Assembly: GCF_016758175.1 (NCBI RefSeq)
Contig: NZ_QYAB01000002.1
Location: 62,001 to 126,000, forward strand
Length of the DNA stretch: 64,000 nucleotides
Reading direction: 5' to 3'
Source of the DNA: Leucobacter zeae
GTDB taxonomy: Bacteria; Actinomycetota; Actinomycetes; Actinomycetales; Microbacteriaceae
Shown in pieces: positions 58,469-64,000 of this stretch. Below the pieces are notes generated by a model, which saw only the letters and a program-made list of their open reading frames with translations, did not search any database and was not told the origin of the DNA. Made by a program: the position numbers and the translations under genes. Within the stretch, counting starts at the first letter, position 1. The number at the start of each line of letters is the position of its first letter.

Positions 58469-59116
58469 ATGACGACGGTCTCAGCGCACGCCGTGCTCCT
58501 CGACATGGACGGGACGCTCGTCGACTCCACCGGGATCGTCGAGGCGGTGTGGACGGCATGGTCCGCGATCCGCGGCCTCGATCCCGAGCACGTGGTGCGC
58601 ACGGTGCACGGCAGGCAGAGCCGTGCGAGCATCGCCGCGCTGCTCCCGGGGATCTCCGAGGAGCGGTTGCTCGCCGAGGACGCGTGGTTGCTCGAGCAGG
58701 AACTGGCCGAGAGCGGTCGCGCTGCCGCGGTGCCCGGGGCCGCCGACCTCCTCGCCGGGCTGACCGAGGTGCCGCACGCGCTCGTCACCTCGGCTCCGGA
58801 GGAGCTCGCGCGCGTGCGCATGTCCGCCGCCGGCCTCGGGATGCCCGCGCTCGCGATCACCGCGGAGCAGGTGTCGGCGAGCAAGCCGGATCCGGAGGGC
58901 TTCCTGATCGCCGCGGCGCGGCTCGGCGTCGACCCGTCCGACTGCCTGGTGTTCGAGGACTCCGCTGCGGGTATCGCGTCCGCCCGCGCTGCCGGGATGC
59001 GCGTGGTCGGTGTGGGTGAGGCCGCAAGCACCCACGCGCCGGACTGGGTGGTGACGACGCTGGCCGCACCGGCCGTTGATCCGGAATCCGGGATCGCCCG
59101 GTTCGATCTTGTCTGA
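58469..59116 (+). CDS. HAD-IA family hydrolase (phosphatase-like)
   Basis: The protein has 215 residues. All HAD motifs are present: DMDGTLVDSTG (nucleophile Asp and acid Asp), LVTSAPEELARVR (Thr/Ser), KPDPEGF (Lys) and VFEDSAAGIASARAAG (acidic pair). The alpha-helical cap between motifs I and II places it with small-metabolite phosphatases such as sugar-phosphate phosphatases. The substrate cannot be named. It is convergent with the kinase gene after 19 bp. Confidence 0.92.
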   Translation: MTTVSAHAVLLDMDGTLVDSTGIVEAVWTAWSAIRGLDPEHVVRTVHGRQSRASIAALLPGISEERLLAEDAWLLEQELAESGRAAAVPGAADLLAGLTEVPHALVTSAPEELARVRMSAAGLGMPALAITAEQVSASKPDPEGFLIAAARLGVDPSDCLVFEDSAAGIASARAAGMRVVGVGEAASTHAPDWVVTTLAAPAVDPESGIARFDLV

Positions 59117-59135
59117 CGGCCGCGCCGCGCGTCGT

Positions 59136-60128
59136 TCAGATCGACGCCGCGACGCGGTCGAATGCGTCCAGCGAGCCGCCTGAGCGAGCGATCGCGTAGG
59201 ATCCGCGCTCTCCTGAGCTGCGCGACCCCCAGACGACCGCGTTCAGCGCGAGACGGACCGCGGCGATCGCGGCGTAGGCGGTCCGCTCGGCGTCGGTGAA
59301 CGGGATCTCCGCCTCCCATGCCTCGGCGACGGATGAGAGCCCCGCCAGCGGATCGGCCAGGCGCCGTGCCAGGTACGCCGCAGCGATGGCGGGCTCCGCG
59401 ACGCGCCACCCGACGAGCATGTCGTCGAAGTCGATGATGGCGGCGACGCGCAGCGTCCCGTCAGCCGCGCGGGCGACGAGCAGATTGTCGTCGTGGAGAT
59501 CCTGATGCACGAGCGTCCGGGGCAGGCCCGCGGCCACGGGAGCGATGCGCTCCGAGTGGAGCGCGAGCGCGGCGGCACCGGTGTCGCGGACGCGCGGGTC
59601 GTCCACGAGCGCGAGATGGCGTTCGAGCGCGGCGGCCGCCGAGTGCGCGGCCCAGTCGTGCTCGATCGGCTCAGGAGGCGCATCCATCGCACCGAGATCG
59701 CGCTGCAGCCGAGCGGCGGCCCGGCCGATCTCCGCGCCGAGGGCCGCGTCGGGCGTCGTCCGCGAACAGGGGGAGGCGTCGATCCACCGGGTGACGAGTA
59801 CGGCGACGCCGTGATCCGCGTCGCCCGGATGATCCCGGCCGATGAGGCCGCCGTCGCGGGCGCGGACGGTCTCGGGCACCGGATGCCCCAGCTCCGAGAG
59901 CCGCTCGGCGACCCCCGCCCGCCAATCCTGGATCGGCGCGACGCCTCGGTCGGTGCGCTGCATCTTGACCGCGATGCGCCCCGACCCGGTCTCCGCGCGG
60001 AACGTGCTCGCGAGCTCGCTGCCCAGCGGCGTGAACGCGGTCGCGGAGATCCCATGGGTCCGGTGCAGCGTCGCTGCCGCGGTCTCCGCCGGGACGGTCA
60101 GCGTCTGCTGGGGTATCGGTGTCGGCAT
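59136..60128 (-). CDS. Phosphotransferase of the APH family (hydroxylysine/ethanolamine kinase-like)
   Basis: The protein has 330 residues from ATG 60128, decided by GGAG 6 nt upstream. It has the APH kinase fold: catalytic VHQDLHDDNLLV (HxDxxxxN) and metal-binding IIDFDDM. The nucleotide lobe contains AVKMQRTDRG. The upstream-facing minus-strand TAGGAT (60213-60208) is a fitting -10. The divergent neighbour is a class III aminotransferase. In animals and some bacteria, kinases of this branch (AGPHD1/HYKK type) work with class III aminotransferase-like phospho-lyases; that pairing is my basis for the name. Homoserine, choline or aminoglycoside-like substrates remain possible. Confidence 0.85.
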   Translation of the reverse strand: MPTPIPQQTLTVPAETAAATLHRTHGISATAFTPLGSELASTFRAETGSGRIAVKMQRTDRGVAPIQDWRAGVAERLSELGHPVPETVRARDGGLIGRDHPGDADHGVAVLVTRWIDASPCSRTTPDAALGAEIGRAAARLQRDLGAMDAPPEPIEHDWAAHSAAAALERHLALVDDPRVRDTGAAALALHSERIAPVAAGLPRTLVHQDLHDDNLLVARAADGTLRVAAIIDFDDMLVGWRVAEPAIAAAYLARRLADPLAGLSSVAEAWEAEIPFTDAERTAYAAIAAVRLALNAVVWGSRSSGERGSYAIARSGGSLDAFDRVAASI

Positions 60129-60224
60129 CGGCGTCTCCAGGTCGTGCTCCTCGGGTTCGGGGATCCGGGGCGATGTCGTGCGTTCGCGCAACGCCCCGTG
60201 CTGCGCGATCCTATCGCGGGGCCG

Positions 60225-60294
60225 GCCTGCGCCTTTCGGCCTGCGACTTCCGGACTGCGGCTTGCGGCTTGCAGCTTGCGGATTGCCTGCGGAG
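60225..60294. repeat. Degenerate 14-bp tandem repeat in divergent promoter region
   Basis: Units GCCTGCGCCTTTCG, GCCTGCGACTTCCG, GACTGCGGCTTGCG and GCTTGCAGCTTGCG follow each other from 60225 to 60280, with a partial fifth to about 60294. The inner period is 7 bp. The array lies between the kinase and aminotransferase starts, close to both promoters. Confidence 0.7.
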
Positions 60295-60351
60295 CCCGTA
60301 CCGGTTCTCGCTAGCATGAGGGGAGTGTCGGATCGATGGTCGGGAGGCGCG

Positions 60352-61734
60352 ATGGAGCACGGCGGAGCGGGGGAGCGGCGATCGGTGATGGTCAACGGCT
60401 ACGACGGCGATCCGGGCCCGGGCATGCCCGAGGAGACGCGATCCCTCATCGAACGCAGATCGCGCGTGCTCGGCGCCCCGTACCGGCTCTTCTACCGCGA
60501 CCCCGTGCACGTCATAGGCGGCTCGCGCGCCCACCTCTTCGGGCCGTCGGGCGAGGACTACCTCGACGCCTACAACAACGTCCCCGCCGTCGGACACGGC
60601 AACCCGAGGGTCGCCGATGCGGTCGCCCGGCAGGCGGCCGCGCTCAACACCCACACCCGCTACGTCACCTCGGGGCTCGTCGAGTACGCCGAGCGGCTCA
60701 CGGCGAAATTCCCCGCGCCGCTCGAGCAGGCGATCTTCGCCTGCTCGGGGAGCGAGGCCGTCGACCTCGCGGTGCGCATCGCCCGGAGGGCCACCGGGGG
60801 CGACGGGATCATCGTCACGAGGAATGCCTACCACGGGACGACCGCTGCCGCTGCGGAGCTCTCGCCGAGCCTCGGCCCGGGGAACGCCATCCCGAGCCGG
60901 GTGGCCGTGATCGACGTCCCCGATCCCGTGCGGGGGCCCGGGGGAGCGGCGGCCGCGGACGCCTGCGCTGCGGCGGTTCGCGAAGCGATTGCGGGGTTCG
61001 CGGCGCGGGGGATCGGTTTCGCCGGCATGATCGTGGACTCGGTGCTCTCGAGCGACGGCGTGCTGCTCGATCCAGCCGGCTTCCTGGCACGAGCGGCAGA
61101 GGTCGTGCGCGCCGCCGGCGGAGTGTACATCGCCGACGAGGTGCAGCCCGGATTCGGCCGCACGGGCGCCTGGTGGGGCTTCGCGCGGCATGGATCGATC
61201 GAATCGCCCTTCGTGCCCGACCTCGTGGTGCTCGGCAAACCGATGGGCAACGGGATTCCGATCTCGGCGGTCGTCGGGCCGTCGGCCCTGTTCGACGGAT
61301 TCGGGGCCGAGGTCCGGTACTTCAACACCTTCGGCGGCAACCCGGTCAGCGTCGCCGCGGCATCCGCGGTGCTCGACGAGATCGAGGATCGCGACCTCGT
61401 CTCGTCCGCCGCCCGGGTGGGCGGGGCGCTGCTCGCAGGGATCCGCTCTCTCGCTGCCGATGCGGCTCGCGGAGGCGGTTCGGCCCGCATCGCCGACGCG
61501 CGCGGAGCCGGGATGTTCCTCGGGGTCGAGTTCGTGGATCCCGACTCCGGCGTCGAGCCCGATGCGGCGGCGGCGCTCGCCGTCGTCAACGGACTGCGCG
61601 AACGGCGGATCCTCGTGAGCGCCTCGGGGATGCACGAGAACGTGCTGAAGATCCGCCCGCCGCTCGTCTTCGACGACGCGGATGCCGAGCGCTTCCTCGA
61701 CGGATTCGCGGCCGTGCTGCGCGAGCTGGGGTAG
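60352..61734 (+). CDS. Class III aminotransferase-fold PLP enzyme (possible phospho-lyase)
   Basis: The protein has 460 residues from ATG 60352 (GGGAGG 4 nt upstream). GTG 60325, 7 nt after TAGCAT (60312-60317), is a leaderless alternative giving 469 residues. Class III features: FACSGSEAVDLAVRIARRAT, NAYHGTTAAA, YIADEVQPGFGRTG (Asp for PLP) and VVLGKPMGNGIPI (Lys for PLP). The early segment LFGPSGEDYLDAYNNVPAVGHG (quoted here only to its first half, LFGPSGEDYLDAYNNVP) is the one seen in AGXT2-like enzymes, including ethanolamine-phosphate and phosphohydroxylysine phospho-lyases. With the divergent kinase this suggests a two-step phosphorylation and elimination pathway; an ordinary aminotransferase is the alternative. 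Confidence 0.88.
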   Translation: MEHGGAGERRSVMVNGYDGDPGPGMPEETRSLIERRSRVLGAPYRLFYRDPVHVIGGSRAHLFGPSGEDYLDAYNNVPAVGHGNPRVADAVARQAAALNTHTRYVTSGLVEYAERLTAKFPAPLEQAIFACSGSEAVDLAVRIARRATGGDGIIVTRNAYHGTTAAAAELSPSLGPGNAIPSRVAVIDVPDPVRGPGGAAAADACAAAVREAIAGFAARGIGFAGMIVDSVLSSDGVLLDPAGFLARAAEVVRAAGGVYIADEVQPGFGRTGAWWGFARHGSIESPFVPDLVVLGKPMGNGIPISAVVGPSALFDGFGAEVRYFNTFGGNPVSVAAASAVLDEIEDRDLVSSAARVGGALLAGIRSLAADAARGGGSARIADARGAGMFLGVEFVDPDSGVEPDAAAALAVVNGLRERRILVSASGMHENVLKIRPPLVFDDADAERFLDGFAAVLRELG

Positions 61735-61797
61735 GCGGAGCGCCGTGTCGTGGAGGCGCTCCACGCGGGGAGGGGCGCTCCGAGCGGTCTGCCGGTC

Positions 61798-61863
61798 GTA
61801 TGCGATCCGCCGGATGTATGCTCATGGGCCTGCCGAACGGCATATGTTCGGCCGATCGCAGAT
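61798..61863. repeat. Palindromic repeat family, diverged copy D
   Basis: TGCGATCCGCCGGATGTATG (from 61801) pairs with the segment 61840-61860 at 17 of 21 positions, most mismatches being G-T compatible, with an 18-nt loop. The core TGCGATC and TATG resemble copies A-C, but the arm is shifted, so membership is less sure. It follows the aminotransferase gene. Confidence 0.5.
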
Positions 61864-61953
61864 GGTTCGCAGGTGCGTGATCCTTCGCGGCGTCTTCACC
61901 CGCAGGCTTGTTCCTCCGCTGCGGGCCGACCCGCGCCGTCGGGGCGCGAGAAC

Positions 61954-61991
61954 GCGAATGGGCCCGGTGCAGAAGCACCGGGCCCATTCGC
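61954..61991. terminator. Bidirectional terminator between convergent genes
   Basis: A 17-bp perfect stem (61954-61970 / 61975-61991) with loop AGAA lies 31 bp beyond the stop of the minus-strand Bax inhibitor gene. Confidence 0.85.
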
Positions 61992-62022
61992 CTCGCCTCC
62001 GTTCCGGAGGCGGTTCGCGGAA

Positions 62023-62874
62023 TCAGTCGCCGCGCAGGATCGCGAGGATGCGCAGGATCTCGACGTAGAGCCAGATGAGCGTGACCATCAGTCCGAATGC
62101 GGCCGACCAGCCCCACTTCTCGGGCACTCGGTTCTTGACGCCGTTCTGAATGAGCTCGAAGTCCATCACGAGCGAGTACGCGGCGAGCAGCACGGCGAGT
62201 CCGCCGATGATGACGCCGAGCGGGATGCCGAAGACCCGGACACCGCGCATGCCCCACGGGTCGTCGATCGCGCCGAACATCATCATGCCGAAGTTGACGA
62301 GCGAGAAGACCGCGTAGCCCACGATCGCAATGAGGAAGATCTTGTTCATCTTCGGGCTCGTGCGCACCTTGCCGCTGCGGAAGAGCAGCAGCGTGACGGC
62401 GAACACGGACAGCGTGCCGATGATCGCCTGCGAGACGATCCCGGCCCACTGCGCCTCGAAGATGCCCGAGATGCCGCCGAGGAAGACGCCCTCGAATGCG
62501 GCGTAGGCGACGATGAGCGGGACGCTCGGCTCCTTCTTGAAGGAGTTCACGAGGCCGAGCACCAGCCCGACGATCGCGGCGCCGATGATGGCGATCATCG
62601 AGACCTTCACGAGCCACCAGCCGACGGCGCCGAAGGCCAGGACGATGAGGAACAGCATCACGGTCTTCGAGATGGTGTTCTCGTAGGTCATGGGCCGGTC
62701 CGACGGAGCGACCATCGGGGGCTGCTCACCGCCGAATCCGGCCTCTGCGGCGGGCACGTCGATGCCCGGGCGCTGGACTTGCGCGGCGGGCTGATCGTAG
62801 ATGCGGCGCAGCTCGTCGGCGGTGAGGGACTTGCCGTTCAGTGCCGGGTTGTTGCTGAGAGCCGGGTTGCTCAT
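62023..62874 (-). CDS. Bax inhibitor-1/YccA family membrane protein
   Basis: The protein has 283 residues. A ~65-residue Pro/Ala-rich N-terminus (MSNPALSNNPALNGKSLTAD) precedes seven membrane helices. Typical segments are GVFLGGISGIFEAQWAGIV and MDFELIQNGVKNRVPEKWGW. Members are ion channels or pH-sensitive leak pathways in studied cases (BsYetJ); function here is unknown. AAAGGA lies upstream and TAGTGT (minus strand, 62916-62911) is a plausible -10. Confidence 0.93.
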   Translation of the reverse strand: MSNPALSNNPALNGKSLTADELRRIYDQPAAQVQRPGIDVPAAEAGFGGEQPPMVAPSDRPMTYENTISKTVMLFLIVLAFGAVGWWLVKVSMIAIIGAAIVGLVLGLVNSFKKEPSVPLIVAYAAFEGVFLGGISGIFEAQWAGIVSQAIIGTLSVFAVTLLLFRSGKVRTSPKMNKIFLIAIVGYAVFSLVNFGMMMFGAIDDPWGMRGVRVFGIPLGVIIGGLAVLLAAYSLVMDFELIQNGVKNRVPEKWGWSAAFGLMVTLIWLYVEILRILAILRGD

Positions 62875-63029
62875 GCGTCGGAATCCTTTCCTGGCGTATG
62901 TACTTGATTCACACTATCGGTCGGGGCTTCGGAACGGCTGTGTCCTCGCGATGTCGTCGTGCGCCAGGGGCGAACGGGGCCGCGTGAGGACTCCGTCCCC
63001 AGGTTGCGAAGAGCGCGAAGATCGACGAT

Positions 63030-63200
63030 GTGGAGCGGAAGCTGCGCGCGAAGATCGCCGGCGCGGAGCCCCGATTGCCGCAGCGGATCAGCGACGTGCA
63101 GTCCGATGTGCGCGGGTTGCGGCAGGACGCGAGCGAGCTCAAGGCTGCCGTGGCGGGCTTGGAGGCCCCGGCCGGTCCGCATCTGATCCTCACGAACTGA
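63030..63200 (+). CDS. Possible small helical ORF, or remnant
   Basis: A 56-codon frame from GTG 63030 reads VERKLRAKIAGAEPRLPQR and continues with heptad-like SDVQSDVRGLRQDASELK and a HLILTN end. Protein-like sequence (KSAKIDD) extends upstream of the GTG to a stop at 62985 without another start, so it may be the 3' remnant of a longer gene. It ends 27 bp before the phosphodiesterase gene. The rest of the 353-bp gap (62875-63227) shows only the Bax gene promoter and the TAGGCT box at 63215-63220. Confidence 0.3.
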   Translation: MERKLRAKIAGAEPRLPQRISDVQSDVRGLRQDASELKAAVAGLEAPAGPHLILTN

Positions 63201-63214
63201 CGGCGCTCCTGTCC

Positions 63215-63227
63215 TAGGCTGGAGTCC
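63215..63227 (+). promoter_or_regulatory. -10 box for leaderless phosphodiesterase transcript
   Basis: TAGGCT (63215-63220) lies 7 nt before ATG 63228. A GGAG lies between, but at 3 nt from the ATG it is too close for a normal Shine-Dalgarno. Confidence 0.5.
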
Positions 63228-64000
63228 ATGAACGGCCCGCACCCCCGCCCCCTCGTCATCGGGCACCGCGGAGCCCCCGGCTACCGCCCCGAGCACAGCG
63301 CGGCGTCCTACCGGCTCGCGTTCGAGCTCGGTGCCGACCTCGTGGAGCCCGACATCGTCGCGACCAGCGACGGCGTGCTCGTCGTGCGCCACGAGAACGA
63401 GATCTCGGGAACCACCGATGTCGCGCGGCACCCCGAGTTCAAGAAGCGCAAGCGCACGAAGGTCGTCGACGGGCAGCGCCTCACCGGCTGGTTCACCGAG
63501 GACTTCACCTGGGCCGAGCTCTCGAAGCTGCGGTGCGTGGAGCGCCTCAAGCGGGTGCGGCCCGACAACCGCGAGCACGACGGGCTGCAGCCGATCCTGC
63601 GTCTGCGCGACGTGCTCGAGATCGTCGATGAGGAGAGCCGACGTCGGGGCCGAGACCTCGGCGTGGTCGTCGAGATCAAGCACGCCCAGTACTTCCTCGG
63701 GATCGGGCACGACCTCGCCGCGATGCTGCTGGAGGAGCTTGCCGCCGCAGGCTGGAGCGATCGTCCCGAACGACTCGTCCTCGAATCGTTCGAGCTCGGG
63801 GTGCTCGACCGGATCCGCGGGGCCGGGCTGCCCGCCTCGTACGTCTTCCTGACGGAGTCGGCAGGCGCCCCGGCCGATGAGCCGCTGAACGGCGCCCCGA
63901 AGCGCGGCTACGGCTGGTACCGCAGCGACGAGGGGCTCGACCTGCTCGCCCAGCGCGTCGACGGGATCAGCGTGGCGAAGGCCGACTTGATCCGCCTCGA
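63228..64000 (+). CDS. Glycerophosphodiester phosphodiesterase, 5' part
   Basis: The frame runs from ATG 63228 off the right edge, so the C-terminus is missing; 257 residues are visible. GDPD-family motifs are complete at the N-terminus: GHRGAPGYRPEHSAASY (His, Arg, Glu), GADLVEPDIVATSDG (Glu, Asp) and VVRHENE (His). VVEIKH is the further metal-ligand region. It hydrolyses glycerophosphodiesters from phospholipid or teichoic-acid turnover to glycerol-3-phosphate and an alcohol. No signal peptide is seen, which suggests a cytoplasmic enzyme. Confidence 0.93.
   Translation, partial: MNGPHPRPLVIGHRGAPGYRPEHSAASYRLAFELGADLVEPDIVATSDGVLVVRHENEISGTTDVARHPEFKKRKRTKVVDGQRLTGWFTEDFTWAELSKLRCVERLKRVRPDNREHDGLQPILRLRDVLEIVDEESRRRGRDLGVVVEIKHAQYFLGIGHDLAAMLLEELAAAGWSDRPERLVLESFELGVLDRIRGAGLPASYVFLTESAGAPADEPLNGAPKRGYGWYRSDEGLDLLAQRVDGISVAKADLIRL

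Noticed and set aside
61750..62907. 385-codon plus-strand frame opposite the Bax inhibitor-1 gene
   Set aside because: Asp/Glu/Arg/His-rich antisense shadow; the minus-strand frame has seven clear helices and family motifs.

Overview
The window is about 64 kb of high-GC DNA from an actinobacterial chromosome. Codon use, the gene order (rpoC, str, S10, spc and alpha ribosomal clusters, then rplM-rpsI-glmM, coaA/glmS and the tsa genes), frequent GTG/TTG starts, and Gram-positive features such as an LPxTG cell-wall protein and a HrcA-type CIRCE operator fit Microbacteriaceae. A Leucobacter-like organism is my guess only. No insertion sequence, phage gene, CRISPR array, tRNA or rRNA gene was seen; this is mostly a core housekeeping region with small accessory inserts.

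Layout. 1-8.9 kb: the 3' part of rpoC, three unrecognised genes (two predicted membrane proteins and a soluble one), then rpsL-rpsG-fusA and tuf. 8.9-15.1 kb: an accessory insert on the cell surface theme, with a secreted, sortase-anchored M1 aminopeptidase, a FlaA1/WbpM-type nucleotide-sugar dehydratase, a WecA/WbpL-type sugar-phosphate transferase and a small HTH regulator. 15.2-31.1 kb: rpsJ to rplO, secY-adk-map, infA-rpmJ-rpsM-rpsK and rpoA-rplQ. The usual rpsN (between rplE and rpsH) and rpsD (between rpsK and rpoA) are absent, and each gap holds a hairpin. 31.2-38.6 kb: an SGNH acyltransferase, truA, rplM-rpsI, glmM, a small membrane protein and an AbiEi/DUF559 protein. 38.6-45.9 kb: coaA divergent from the tightly overlapping glmS-acpS-alr-tsaE-tsaB-rimI-tsaD operon (cell-wall precursors, ACP activation and the tRNA t6A machinery). 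45.9-50.4 kb: three DUF4190-like membrane proteins, a THUMP-like methyltransferase, CIRCE-controlled groES without groEL, and rarD. 50.5-58.2 kb: guanine nucleotide synthesis (guaB, guaB3, guaA) with a secreted repeat protein, a SURF1 protein and a DUF3817 protein between them. 58.2-64 kb: a HAD phosphatase, a divergent APH-type kinase/class III aminotransferase pair, a Bax inhibitor-1 protein and the start of a glycerophosphodiester phosphodiesterase gene cut by the window edge.

What stands out is mostly outside the genes. A dispersed family of intergenic palindromes (36.8, 38.5, 49.4 and 61.8 kb) shares a 23-bp core that is identical at two distant loci. At least eight to ten genes have a TAnnnT -10 box 6-7 nt before the start codon, which predicts leaderless mRNAs. 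One of these would start a 14-codon upstream ORF whose stop overlaps the acyltransferase start. Terminators are long, near-perfect GC stems without a U-tract. Short tandem repeats sit at the 3' end of guaA (68 bp x 2), beside coaA (10 bp x 5) and between the divergent kinase and aminotransferase (about 14 bp x 4-5). I found no clearly new multi-gene system. The palindrome family, the coupled upstream ORF and the kinase/lyase-like pair are the best leads.
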